In this document: positions 1 to 9,296 of the stretch, piece by piece
Position numbering within the stretch: position 1 is the stretch's first letter
Layout of the letters: every line of letters begins with the position of its first letter
NCBI GenBank assembly: GCA_964473155.1
Contig: CAYYNT010000018.1
Location: 1-64,000 of the forward strand
Reading direction: 5' to 3'
Length of the DNA stretch: 64,000 bases
Source: JAJFUG01 sp964473155
GTDB taxonomy: Bacteria; Gemmatimonadota; Glassbacteria; GWA2-58-10
Notes under the pieces: model-generated
The model's database searches: none
What the model saw: only the letters and a program-made list of their open reading frames with translations
What the model was told of the DNA's origin: nothing
Position numbers and translations under genes: made by a program

Positions 1-180
1 CTATGACCGCCTTTAATTGGCTTATTACTATACCATTGACGTCAAATTAGTATGAATTCTATATAGCCCTCAAACAACTGAAGCAATACGGATAATAATC
101 AAGCGGTTATCCAGTCAGAGAAATCTCCTTAATCTGAAGATTAGTCAGATATGGAATCAAGAGTATGTTGCTATGTATCT

Positions 181-783
181 TTATTCGCCTAATGGAATCA
201 TGAGCCATTCATTCCCGTTGTAATAATAGTACGGATACGGATCTTTTTCAGCCTGCAAGACAAAAATCCCCTGATGAGTTATTTGGGGGAGCCCTTTCCG
301 GTCAATTCGCATTTGACGCAAATCAGACTCGCTGTATGGCCCAAATGGGCGGATGCACCAGAGATATTCCAGTTCTGACTGCTTGTCGTACGACTGTTGC
401 CATTGGGATCCCTCTTGACGGAATACTCTGTGTTTGGCAATCAGCATGGGAGCCAGTGTATCGCAGGAAGAGAAGACCCACAAGCTGCAACTGTCTTCGA
501 GTGCTCCTCGGGGAATAGTCAATACAGCGCAGTCTTTTGAATTTTCTCCCGTGAATGATCCAGTCAGTGTGTTGCCATATCGTATTCCATATCCATATTC
601 ACCATAATAAGGGATCATTAACTCTCTGGATATAAGCCATTTTACGACGACATCAGGCAAATCCCCGGCCTGAGACGGCTCCATGATTAACGTATCTACT
701 TTGGCAAGTTGGTCATCAGCCCTGGCCAGCCTGGAACTAATCATAATAAATACGATTGAAAGCATAATTAGTGGAGTGCGCAT
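181..783 (-). CDS. small secreted protein, function unknown
   Basis: The 200-residue product starts with a clear Sec signal peptide: a hydrophobic stretch at about residues 4-17, with a cleavage region near SSRLARA. The mature part is rich in Tyr, Trp and acidic residues and contains four Cys, as expected of an exported globular protein. I recognise no family. The gene is visibly richer in A/T than its neighbours and lies at the window edge, downstream of the SPOR-domain gene (21-base gap). It may be a recent or lineage-specific acquisition. The start is the first ATG, directly in front of the signal peptide. Confidence 0.65.
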   Translation of the reverse strand: MRTPLIMLSIVFIMISSRLARADDQLAKVDTLIMEPSQAGDLPDVVVKWLISRELMIPYYGEYGYGIRYGNTLTGSFTGENSKDCAVLTIPRGALEDSCSLWVFSSCDTLAPMLIAKHRVFRQEGSQWQQSYDKQSELEYLWCIRPFGPYSESDLRQMRIDRKGLPQITHQGIFVLQAEKDPYPYYYYNGNEWLMIPLGE

Positions 784-803
784 ACAGCAATCCTTTGTTT
801 ATT

Positions 804-2249
804 CTATAGCTGGTTCTCCGCGCTCACGACTTTCCAATCTTTGAGACGTCCATCGGCGGCAAGCTTCTGCGCCTCGGCCGTGGCGGCCGAATCGGTGGAA
901 AAAGGCCCGATCTCCACGCTGAACAATTGTTTTTCACCCGATGAGGCAACCGAAACCCGCGCCTTTTCTCCAATTGAACTCAGTGTTCCAGCCATGGCGG
1001 CCGCTTCCAGGCTGTCACGGAAAACGCCCGCCCGGATTATGAATCCACTTGCACCGCTTTCCGGCCTGGAGGGACGGAAAGCATCCAAAACCCTCTCTCC
1101 TGAGGAAACGATAAAATAGATCAGAACCGCGGACAATATCACGAACAGAATCAGCCTGAGCTTTCTCCACCCGCCCCCCACCGCGCCCCGTCCGCCAGCA
1201 AACAACCTCTGCACGGATTGAAAGACCAGGCTGCCCGGACTTAATCCTCTTTCAACCCGCTGACGGCCCAGTTCTTCCTCCGGTTGATAGACCAGTCCCA
1301 CCGGATCGAAAACATCCCTGGGCGGAGTGGGTGAGAAAGAGACATCCAGCAATCCGCCTCTCTCTTTCCGGGAGCCTCCTGCTGTTCCGTCACGCACCGC
1401 GCGAGCCACTGCTACAGCAAGGCCGTCAGAACGTTTTTTCTCGTTGTAGCGTTCCTGAAGGGATTCAAGGACCGGCAATATACGGTCCGCCCACTCCCCA
1501 TGTTCGAGTGCGGCCAGATAAAACCGGACCGCGTTGTCATCCGTGCGTCTGAAACTCAGCATGCGTGGGACAGTGAACTCCAGGACCCGCCGTCTGAGCT
1601 CTGGATAGACTTGCAGGCAACGCTCCAGCACCCGCTCGCTCTCGAAATTCAGCACACCGCGCAAGGTGTATTCACGCGAAAGGATGCCTACCAGACGGTC
1701 ATCCGGGCGCTCATGGAACCGCCGCCGCACAAAAGACAGGCTCGATTCCGTCAGTCGCGGACGGCGGCTCCAGGCGCGCACCAGAAAGCTGAAATATGGA
1801 TCATTATCCGGCTCGGCAGCCAGGACCTTTTCATATATCGCCAGGGCCTGGTCATCCTCGGCTCGCATGCCGAGAAGGATATCGCCGAAACGGCGGTTGA
1901 CCACACGGGCATTGCGCTCCCTGGATGTGCTGAAGAAAAAACAGCTCCCCAGGAACGAACTGAGCCGTCTCCAGGCCAGTTCCAGCAGGCCTGGATCGTA
2001 CTGACGGCTCAGGCGGTCCAGCTCGCGCTCCAGCAGCCAGCGGAATCGCGCCCGCCCCCAGAGGCTCATGGCCAACGAGACTGCAAGCAGCACTGTCAAA
2101 TACAGCCAGATAATCAGGTTCCGGTCATCCAGCGCCCCATCTGCGTATAGCGATTCGTGCACCCAGGCCAGAAGGTAATATACCACGAAAATCGCCACGA
2201 AAGTGCCGATCAGAAGGCGCAGGGCGACATATTTAAGAAACTGCACCAT
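804..2249 (-). CDS. SPOR-domain membrane protein
   Basis: 481 residues. Two hydrophobic segments near the N-terminus (about 8-28 and 45-63) are followed by a long cytoplasmic, helical, Arg-rich region with a tetratricopeptide-like stretch around residues 125-290. A third membrane segment lies at about 368-385. The C-terminal 75 residues form a SPOR domain, with the repeated pattern FIIRAGVF...LFSVEIGPFSTDSAATAEAQKL. SPOR domains bind denuded septal peptidoglycan, so a role in envelope or division-site biology is likely; this fits the penicillin-binding protein two genes upstream. The gene abuts the cupin gene with no gap, so the two are probably co-transcribed. Confidence 0.75.
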   Translation of the reverse strand: MVQFLKYVALRLLIGTFVAIFVVYYLLAWVHESLYADGALDDRNLIIWLYLTVLLAVSLAMSLWGRARFRWLLERELDRLSRQYDPGLLELAWRRLSSFLGSCFFFSTSRERNARVVNRRFGDILLGMRAEDDQALAIYEKVLAAEPDNDPYFSFLVRAWSRRPRLTESSLSFVRRRFHERPDDRLVGILSREYTLRGVLNFESERVLERCLQVYPELRRRVLEFTVPRMLSFRRTDDNAVRFYLAALEHGEWADRILPVLESLQERYNEKKRSDGLAVAVARAVRDGTAGGSRKERGGLLDVSFSPTPPRDVFDPVGLVYQPEEELGRQRVERGLSPGSLVFQSVQRLFAGGRGAVGGGWRKLRLILFVILSAVLIYFIVSSGERVLDAFRPSRPESGASGFIIRAGVFRDSLEAAAMAGTLSSIGEKARVSVASSGEKQLFSVEIGPFSTDSAATAEAQKLAADGRLKDWKVVSAENQL

Positions 2250-2594
2250 CTATTTCCCGAGCGGAATGACACAGATAAATTCCAGCTTTGAGACCGGAGC
2301 GGTGTTCCGGAACTGATGTTTCACGCCCTCCGGTACGAAAGCCACAACTCCTGGCTCCATTTTATGCTGACGGCCATCCATTTCGAGCACGCCCTGACCT
2401 TTCCAGACAAAAACCTCGTGTTCGTAAGGATGGCTGTGGCAGGGGGAATATCCCTCCGGTTCCAGCTCGATCATACGCATGGCAAAGTTTTTCGCTCCAT
2501 CGCGTTCAGCCACGAGCCAGCGGATGCCCGCCCCCTTCGAGTCATCCCCGGTGAACTTCTCGAGTTCAACAGTCCTGTAGTCCGCGCTTTTCAT
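2250..2594 (-). CDS. cupin-domain protein
   Basis: 114 residues forming a single small beta-barrel cupin. The metal-binding pattern is visible: CHSHPYEHE (His, His and Glu ligands), then the GxGxxxxDG turn in GQGVLEMDG, and a second-motif His in GVKHQF. Single-domain cupins of this size serve as isomerases, oxygenases or sensors, and the substrate cannot be told from sequence. The stop codon touches the start of the SPOR-domain gene downstream. The stretch before its ATG carries a good ribosome-binding site (GGAGGTG). Confidence 0.85.
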   Translation of the reverse strand: MKSADYRTVELEKFTGDDSKGAGIRWLVAERDGAKNFAMRMIELEPEGYSPCHSHPYEHEVFVWKGQGVLEMDGRQHKMEPGVVAFVPEGVKHQFRNTAPVSKLEFICVIPLGK

Positions 2595-2647
2595 GTTGCA
2601 CCTCCTGGATCAAGCGTTAGGATTACCCGGGAACACGCCCGGACGGT

Positions 2648-4726
2648 TTAAAACTGCAAGGTATCAAGCGCCGAGGCATCGACAGTCGTGTCTGCCGGCC
2701 CGGACGCTCCGAGGACCGCTCCAACCTGTTCCGGAAGCAGCGGTGCTGATATTCTGTCTGATGGCGGAGTGCTTTCGTTCGCCTGAACTCCGCTCCATTG
2801 GTTGACATCGATAAACTCTATACCCGGAGGGATCGGGAATTCCTGGACCGGGCGGCCCTCGACGGCTTTATTCATGAACAGCGCCCAGATCGGCGCGCCG
2901 CCGCGCGCACCGGTTACTCCCAGCCGCACGCCATTCTGCACGAACCGCATTTCGCGGTTGTCGTCATACCCGACCCAGGCGGCGCAGGCAAGACCGGGTG
3001 TAAAACCGACAAACCATGAGTCGCGGTAATCGCTGGTCGTGCCGGTCTTGCCTGCCGCCGGGGCCTGAAATCCCAGACGGCGCACCACCTGGCCGGTGCC
3101 GTTTTCCACCACCGACCGCATCATGTCCACAACCTGGTACACCACCTGAGGATTTGCCACATCCTGCCCGCGCGGCACCGGATCGTAGATGACATTGCCC
3201 CGGTAATCCTCGATCCGGCGGATGGCGAAAGGCTCGTGATATATTCCTCCGCTGGCCAGGACCGCATAAGCTCCGGCCATCTCCAGCGGGCTTACCCCGC
3301 TGGCTCCCAGACTGAGCGCAGGTGTGGGGCTGAGCTCGGACTTGATACCGAACTGTCGCGCGGTCTCCACCACCCGGTCCGGCCCGGCCATCTCGATAAG
3401 CTGGGCTGAGATTACGTTACGGCTAAGCGTCAGGGCTTTTTTGAGAGTCATCCGGCCGAGGAAGTTCTGCTCGAAATTGCCTGGACTCCAGGGCTGTCCA
3501 TTGGGTTGCTGGAATGTGACAGCCGTATCCATGAGCGTCGTGGCCGGGCTGAAACCCAGGTCGCGCATGGCCGTGTAGTAAACAAGCGGCTTGAACGAGC
3601 TTCCGGGCAGTCGGTTCTGCCCAACCGCCCGGTTGAACTGGCTCCCCTGATAATCCCGCCCGCCGACCAGCGCCAGGATCGCTCCGGTGCCCGTTTCCAC
3701 CGCAACCAGGGCGCCCTGCGGGTATTCGGTTCTTTTCAGATGTCCGGGAGAGGCGTAATCCGGCAGATTGAGCATGGCGTCCAGACGGCGCAATCCTCCA
3801 CGCACCGCGGTCACCGCGGCGGACTGAAGCGCCGGGTCGAGCGTGGTGAACACTTTCAGCCCGCCATAATACAGGAATTCCTCGCCGAACTGCTCACGGA
3901 TACGGTCCTGAACGTAATCCAGAAAATAGCTGCTCCGCTCGGCGCTCTCGGTATAGCGGCGCAGAACGATCTCTTCTTTCTCCGCAGCCTGACGCTCCGC
4001 GGCGCTTATCATGCCCAGATCTTCCATCCGCTGCAGGACCCAGAGCTGGCGGGTGCGGGCGCGGCCCGGATTGCGGTAGGGGCTGTACAGACTGGGACCG
4101 TTCAACACCGCCACCAGCAGTGAGGACTCGGCCAGGGAAAGCTGGTCCGCATGACTGGCGAAATATGTCCGGCTGGCCGCCTCCACGCCGTAAGCCCCGC
4201 TGCCGAAATACATGTTGTTGCAGTAGGCCTCCAGTATCTCATCCTTCTCAAACATGTATTCAAGCTGGAAAGAGAGCAGTATCTCCTTGAGTTTGCGGGT
4301 GTGGGTCTGCTCCAGGGTGAAAAAGAAATTGCGCGCAAGCTGCTGGGTCAGGGTGCTGGCTCCACCCTCGATCTGTCCCGCGCGGACATTCTGCCACAGA
4401 GCGCGAAGGATGCCTTTCTTGTCTATCCCATGGTGGAGATAGAACTCGTCATCCTCTGCCGCCAGAAGGGCCTTTATGAAACTGGGGCTGATCCTTTCCA
4501 GCGGAACGCGGTTCTTTTCTCCTATCGAGGCGATCAGGCTGCCGGAACCGGAGTAGAACTCTGTGCGCGTGTTGAGCACCAGCTTTTCCAGACGGTCGGG
4601 GAGCTGTGGAATATCCCGGCTCATGGTCACCACCACGGCCACCCCGGTGACAAAGCCGGCCACCGTCAGGATAAGCGTCAAGTAGAACAGGGATTTTATC
4701 AGTTTGAGCAGCATATTTCCATTCAT
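2648..4726 (-). CDS. mrcA: class A penicillin-binding protein (PBP1A type)
   Basis: 692 residues; a bifunctional peptidoglycan glycosyltransferase/transpeptidase anchored in the inner membrane by residues 12-34. The GT51 domain shows the catalytic Glu motif EDDEFYLHHG (91-100) and GGASTLTQQLARN (121-133). The transpeptidase domain has SSFK (376-379, Ser376 the nucleophile), SRN (435-437) and KTGT (560-563), so every catalytic element is intact. Length is usual for the family. The ATG overlaps the stop codon of the upstream 313-residue gene by one base (TAATG), which suggests translational coupling. The symbol is by family only. Confidence 0.95.
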   Translation of the reverse strand: MNGNMLLKLIKSLFYLTLILTVAGFVTGVAVVVTMSRDIPQLPDRLEKLVLNTRTEFYSGSGSLIASIGEKNRVPLERISPSFIKALLAAEDDEFYLHHGIDKKGILRALWQNVRAGQIEGGASTLTQQLARNFFFTLEQTHTRKLKEILLSFQLEYMFEKDEILEAYCNNMYFGSGAYGVEAASRTYFASHADQLSLAESSLLVAVLNGPSLYSPYRNPGRARTRQLWVLQRMEDLGMISAAERQAAEKEEIVLRRYTESAERSSYFLDYVQDRIREQFGEEFLYYGGLKVFTTLDPALQSAAVTAVRGGLRRLDAMLNLPDYASPGHLKRTEYPQGALVAVETGTGAILALVGGRDYQGSQFNRAVGQNRLPGSSFKPLVYYTAMRDLGFSPATTLMDTAVTFQQPNGQPWSPGNFEQNFLGRMTLKKALTLSRNVISAQLIEMAGPDRVVETARQFGIKSELSPTPALSLGASGVSPLEMAGAYAVLASGGIYHEPFAIRRIEDYRGNVIYDPVPRGQDVANPQVVYQVVDMMRSVVENGTGQVVRRLGFQAPAAGKTGTTSDYRDSWFVGFTPGLACAAWVGYDDNREMRFVQNGVRLGVTGARGGAPIWALFMNKAVEGRPVQEFPIPPGIEFIDVNQWSGVQANESTPPSDRISAPLLPEQVGAVLGASGPADTTVDASALDTLQF

Positions 4727-5667
4727 TACGGGGTTTCACCGCCTGCGGGCGGCACATCCGGCGCGCTCAGGGTGTCGGCCCCAGGACGCCGATCCGGATA
4801 GCGTTGATACAGGAGTTCATCCATTCTCTGGACGAGTTGAAGAACGGACAGGCTTCGCCCGAGTACGCGCACCGTTGTCTGGCCCTCCGCTCCGCCAAGT
4901 TCGAACGCGATTTCCATCCGGTCGCCCACCAGCGAGTCCCGTCCCACCGCAACACGCTGAAGACGATAGCGCCAGAGCAGAAGGTCGCGGGGAGCGAGAG
5001 GAATGCCCTCGCGCTCCTCGGCGCTCAGATAGACCATGGAGTCGAAAAACACATCCGCCGGATAATAAGGCTGCGGCAACGAGACTATCGCCTCCAGGGA
5101 CTGCGCGCGGCTCCGCCGTCCGGCCAGGAAAAAATCCACATATTCGCGGGCCAGAATTATCTTTTCGAGCACCCCGTTCTGCCCGTCCAGCATGTACACG
5201 CACAACTCGCCTCCCTCCAGCGTCAGCATGGTGCGCTGCCACTGAGTAAGCTTGGAGCTTATATCCAGAAGCTGAATCGGGTCGATGAGCAGCGAACTCT
5301 GGTAGTACGGCAGGCGGGAATAGATGTCCAGGAAACGCTCGCGGGTCAGGATCAGGCGCTCGCGGCCCGAGGCCAGCTCCACGAGCTGGCCCAGATCATC
5401 CACCCGGATATCTGGAGACTCCTGCTCGCGGAGATTCAGCACCAGGGCATCCAATCGCTGCTGGACGTTCTCGCTGGTGGTGACATTCTCCCAGACCTGT
5501 CCGAACTCGGCCCGCTCGGCGTTGTGCCAGCTCAGGTAACGGCCTATCGCCGTCTCCATATAACTGAAACGGAACTCCAGCGCCACCGCGGTCAGGCTGA
5601 TTCCGGCAAGCAACAGGAAAAAACCGATCCGGCCGAGTTGAAGTCTTAAGGCTGACAGTAGTCGCAT
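4726..5667 (-). CDS. membrane-anchored protein coupled to PBP1A, function unknown
   Basis: 313 residues with one N-terminal membrane anchor (about 13-31, short Arg-containing cytoplasmic head), then a mainly helical extracytoplasmic region and a Pro-rich C-terminus. No conserved enzymatic motif is visible and I recognise no family. Its stop codon overlaps the start of the class A PBP gene by one base, so the two products are probably made together. A periplasmic partner or regulator of the PBP, analogous in position to outer-membrane PBP activators, is an inference from context only. Confidence 0.7.
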   Translation of the reverse strand: MRLLSALRLQLGRIGFFLLLAGISLTAVALEFRFSYMETAIGRYLSWHNAERAEFGQVWENVTTSENVQQRLDALVLNLREQESPDIRVDDLGQLVELASGRERLILTRERFLDIYSRLPYYQSSLLIDPIQLLDISSKLTQWQRTMLTLEGGELCVYMLDGQNGVLEKIILAREYVDFFLAGRRSRAQSLEAIVSLPQPYYPADVFFDSMVYLSAEEREGIPLAPRDLLLWRYRLQRVAVGRDSLVGDRMEIAFELGGAEGQTTVRVLGRSLSVLQLVQRMDELLYQRYPDRRPGADTLSAPDVPPAGGETP

Positions 5668-5748
5668 CCTGCCCCTATCACCCCATCAGGCCCGCTCCGC
5701 AATATTGACTCCGGAACAGGTGCTGACAGTGTCGAGGAATGATGATTC

Positions 5749-7995
5749 TCAATCGGACTTTACGATAAAAAAGTCACTGGCCCGGCTGATCTGCCTTCCA
5801 GTGGCCACATCGGTCACGGTCAGGCGCAGGGTGTAGCGTCCGGGAGCTGAATCACCGGCGCCGAGAGAGATATATTCCTGCTGGATCATGCGTTTTGGAT
5901 CTGTCTGGCTCTTTTCGAATGTCATGCTCACGCTGTGGCTGTCCTCTTTCTTGCCCAGCAGACGGCCGAAAGGTGAGACTATTTTCGTCACCAGGTTCTG
6001 GTCCAGCTTTTCCGCGCTCACGGTCAGCTCGGTGCGGTAGTTCTTGCCGCCGGCGCTGTCCGCGCTCAGGTTGTATATTTCGCAGTAGACATATGCCTGC
6101 TGGTCCCGGCGGAAAGTTCGCGACGGCAGTACATCTATATCCATCCGTCCCCGGATGAACTGCCCGGTCTGGCCCTCAGCCAGATCCCGGACCCCGGTGG
6201 CCAGGACCACAGAGCTCACCCCGAACCGTCCGTGCGGATAGTCCGCAACAAAGATTGTATCCCGGTAAACGCCCCTGTGTTCCGATATGCGGTCTTGAAT
6301 GCTCACCGTGCAGTTGTACTTTCCCGGAGCCAGCCGAAGGTTGTGGTTGTGGACCAGCAGCGTCCCGGCATCGTACTGCGAGGGTTTGCGCTCCAGACGG
6401 ACTGTCTTGTCTCCCGCGGATTGGCCGGCCGGGTTCCACTGCTGGTCGAAAAACGAGACCCGCCACTCGTAGTTCACCTGGGAATCCCGGCTTTCAAGCT
6501 GGCGCACCGGCAGACCATAGAAGAAATACAGGGCGCTGGTAGTGTCAACTGACATGAAATCAGCGATACAGTAGTAAAAATCGAGCGGCTTCACTCCGGG
6601 GAACGGTTTGAAAGTCTCGCTGTTCTGTCCTTTCTGCAAGGTCTCGGCCACAATCTCCGAATTGTCGAAAAGGGATTTGGCCATACGCTGAGGCGCCGGC
6701 CGGGAATCATCTTTCAGATCCATCACAATCCCCATATACCTTGGCTCGATTATGACCCGCTCCTCGTAAAGCTCACTCAGCAGCAGCGCATTAGATTCGT
6801 CGCTCCCGCCGGGACGCAAGGCCATGGACAGGTCATCCACAAGCATCGACCCGCTGAATTTCCGCACGAAATGGAAGATGAAATCCCGCGGTTTCCTTAT
6901 GTACTGCCAGCTCTCGTTGTCGTAATATGCCATGCTCATGGACGGCCTGACCACGTTATCCGGTTTCCCGTGCCGGATATAAATCCGGCCCATATCGTCG
7001 TATCCGTTGCCCATTTTAGTTCCGTAAAACCGGCGGGCATAGTTCAGGCGGCGGTAGTGCTCGATGAGACGGAGATTATCACCCGGCATCAGTTCGCGGG
7101 AACGCCAGAAAAGGCGCAGGAAAGCCTGTCTGTCCGCGACATCGGCCAACGATCCGTACTCTTTGCGCTCCGCCTCGGTGGTCAGGTCCCTTATGTCGCG
7201 CCAGTAATCGATTGCAGCCAGCGTGTCGAGATGGTCAAGTCCGCGGTGATAATGGACGCAGGCGGCGCTGTCCTGTTTCCCGTCCTGGGTGAAAAAGGCC
7301 CGCGCGGCTAACAGTTCCTCGAGCGGGGTCAGGCTGTCAGGCGGACGGGTTTCCAGATACTTGATGAATCTCTTGCCCTGCTCGGGAGAGGCCAGTTCGA
7401 GGAAGTTCTGCCCAGCCCCGTACAGTCCGGGGTCCGGAATGGGAAGGAGTTTGAGGAGGCGGACATATAGTTTCAATGCCTCGCCTGTCCGGCCGTCCTT
7501 GACAAGTTCAACACCAAGCTTCTCGGCTGCGCCGCCCGCATTCGGATCGATTGCGACCACGTTCCAGAGCAGGTTGATGCCTGCCGTTTTCTTTAACCGG
7601 TCCTTCGCTTTCAGGAGCGGCGCGGCAGCGCGAAGGTTGGCTTCGATATACCGGTCGGCGCGGATGTCCTCATATTCCCAAGCGCTGTCCACCGGGTAGT
7701 GGTAGCCTGCCAGCGCCGCCTGTACGAACAGTTTCGCGGCCTCGTCCAGGCCCTTGGCACCGGGCAGGTCGCCCGCTCCCAGACGGGCCAAGGTCAGCAT
7801 AAAAAGAATTTCTCCGGTGCTGTCCGCTTTCTGGGATTCGTTCAGAAGGATATCCCGCGCCTCGGTAAAATCTCCATCAGCCAGCAGTTCCCTGGCCTTT
7901 TCGATCACCGTGCCCGCATCATCCGCGGCGCTCCAGGCGGGCGAACCCGCCAGAAAGACAACCAGCAGCATCATAACGCCAGCGGACTTGCTCAT
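5749..7995 (-). CDS. GWxTD-like secreted protein with TPR-type N-terminus
   Basis: About 748 residues when started at the internal ATG at 7995, which is followed at once by a signal peptide (VMMLLVVFLAGSPAWSAA) and preceded by a GGGAGG ribosome-binding site nine bases away. An upstream ATG at 8046 would add 17 residues in front of the signal peptide and overlap the neighbouring gene, so it is unlikely. Residues near 20-230 look like helical repeats. The middle carries YDDMGRIYIRHGKPDNV, a divergent form of the GWxTD signature (GWxTDRGRIYILYGKPD) typical of FCB and Acidobacteria exported proteins. The C-terminal third is beta-rich. Biochemical role unknown; export and envelope association are likely. 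Confidence 0.8.
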   Translation of the reverse strand: MSKSAGVMMLLVVFLAGSPAWSAADDAGTVIEKARELLADGDFTEARDILLNESQKADSTGEILFMLTLARLGAGDLPGAKGLDEAAKLFVQAALAGYHYPVDSAWEYEDIRADRYIEANLRAAAPLLKAKDRLKKTAGINLLWNVVAIDPNAGGAAEKLGVELVKDGRTGEALKLYVRLLKLLPIPDPGLYGAGQNFLELASPEQGKRFIKYLETRPPDSLTPLEELLAARAFFTQDGKQDSAACVHYHRGLDHLDTLAAIDYWRDIRDLTTEAERKEYGSLADVADRQAFLRLFWRSRELMPGDNLRLIEHYRRLNYARRFYGTKMGNGYDDMGRIYIRHGKPDNVVRPSMSMAYYDNESWQYIRKPRDFIFHFVRKFSGSMLVDDLSMALRPGGSDESNALLLSELYEERVIIEPRYMGIVMDLKDDSRPAPQRMAKSLFDNSEIVAETLQKGQNSETFKPFPGVKPLDFYYCIADFMSVDTTSALYFFYGLPVRQLESRDSQVNYEWRVSFFDQQWNPAGQSAGDKTVRLERKPSQYDAGTLLVHNHNLRLAPGKYNCTVSIQDRISEHRGVYRDTIFVADYPHGRFGVSSVVLATGVRDLAEGQTGQFIRGRMDIDVLPSRTFRRDQQAYVYCEIYNLSADSAGGKNYRTELTVSAEKLDQNLVTKIVSPFGRLLGKKEDSHSVSMTFEKSQTDPKRMIQQEYISLGAGDSAPGRYTLRLTVTDVATGRQISRASDFFIVKSD

Positions 7996-8042
7996 CGGAA
8001 CAGGCCTCCCGGTTGAGGATGACGGCTCGTACTCAGTCCCGT

Positions 8043-9158
8043 TCAATGATGCGAGAAACAGCGCTCCCCGGTGAACACCATGGCGATGCCGTGCTCGTTG
8101 CAGGCCTCGACCACCTCCCAGTCGCGCAGGCTGCCTCCGGGCTGGATCACGGAGCTTATCCCGGCCTGGGCCAGACGGTCAATCGAGTCGCGGAACGGGA
8201 AGAAACCGTCACTCGAGATCGCCGCGCCGCGCAGGGCCTCGGCCCCGGCGTAGGTCACAGCCTTTTCGATAGCCTGTTCCACCGCGCCCACGCGGTCCTG
8301 CTGGCCCGTGCCGACAGCCAGTGTCACACCGTCTTTCGCGATTATCACGCCGTTGGAGCGCACATTGAAATTGACGTACCAGGCGAAAAGCAGGTCCTGG
8401 ACCTGGTCAGCGGCCGGGACGGTTTTACAGACAATCTTAACCCCTTCGCCGTTCTCGGCCTCGGCCGGGACCAGGTCCTGCGGCCCGCGGATCGAGGTCA
8501 GGAACGGCTCGGCCAGAACCAGGGAACCGTCTCCGAACACCTTCACCTCCAGGTGGCCGGCAGTGTTGTCGCCCTCGAAACGCGGCAGACTGCCCAGGTT
8601 GTTCACCTTGACCACGCGGATATGACGGTTGCGGCCGAAACGCTGGTAGTCCTCGAACGCGGCCAGCGCAGCGCTCTCATAGTCCGGAGCCACCACGGCC
8701 TCGACCACGGTGGTCATTATTTCTTCGGCTGTCCCCGCAGTAACCGTGGTGTTGAAAGCCACCACCGAGCCGAACGCGGCCCGGCTGTCCGCCTCGCGCG
8801 CCTTGCGGTAGACCTCAACCTGCGGCTCGTCCCGGAACTGAAGGGCCGCGCCGGAGGGGTTCAGGTGCTTCATCACCGCGCAGGCCGGGCGCTCGAAGTA
8901 TTTCACTATCGACAGGGCATGATGCATGTCCTCCAGGTTGGTCTGGCTCAGACCGCCCTTGCCGCTCTTGAGTATCTCCATCGCGCCCAGCACAAGAGAG
9001 CTTTCCCCGGCCGGACGGTAGAACGCCGCGCCCTGGTTCGGGTTCGTGCCATAGCGCAAATCCTCTATTTTCTGGTATTCCAGACCCAGGAAATCGATTT
9101 TCTCCGGGAAGACCTTGCCGCTGGCGGCGAAATATATGCTGGACCTTTTCTGGCTCAT
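8043..9158 (-). CDS. purH: stand-alone AICAR transformylase (PurH C-terminal domain)
   Basis: 371 residues that match only the formyltransferase half of bifunctional PurH. The enzyme converts AICAR and 10-formyl-THF to FAICAR in purine synthesis. Family motifs are present: RYGTNPNQ (35-42), the catalytic Lys-His in KHLNPSG (97-103), SDGFFPFRDSID near the C-terminus and a terminal RCFSHH. The roughly 200-residue IMP cyclohydrolase (MGS-like) domain is absent, and no reading frame for it lies next to the gene. The N-terminus begins directly with a short lead-in to the AICARFT fold, so this looks like a natural single-domain version rather than a truncation. The second activity must come from elsewhere in the genome. 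Confidence 0.9.
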   Translation of the reverse strand: MSQKRSSIYFAASGKVFPEKIDFLGLEYQKIEDLRYGTNPNQGAAFYRPAGESSLVLGAMEILKSGKGGLSQTNLEDMHHALSIVKYFERPACAVMKHLNPSGAALQFRDEPQVEVYRKAREADSRAAFGSVVAFNTTVTAGTAEEIMTTVVEAVVAPDYESAALAAFEDYQRFGRNRHIRVVKVNNLGSLPRFEGDNTAGHLEVKVFGDGSLVLAEPFLTSIRGPQDLVPAEAENGEGVKIVCKTVPAADQVQDLLFAWYVNFNVRSNGVIIAKDGVTLAVGTGQQDRVGAVEQAIEKAVTYAGAEALRGAAISSDGFFPFRDSIDRLAQAGISSVIQPGGSLRDWEVVEACNEHGIAMVFTGERCFSHH

Positions 9159-9296
9159 GGGAGTTCTCCGTTTGTGCGGACAGTCAACTTGTATTATGCG
9201 AGGGATACGCCAAGATACACCACCGGCCGCAACAGGTCAAGCCGGTGAATGATAAAACCGGACTGGACAGAATTATCATGGTATGACCGAAACAGC

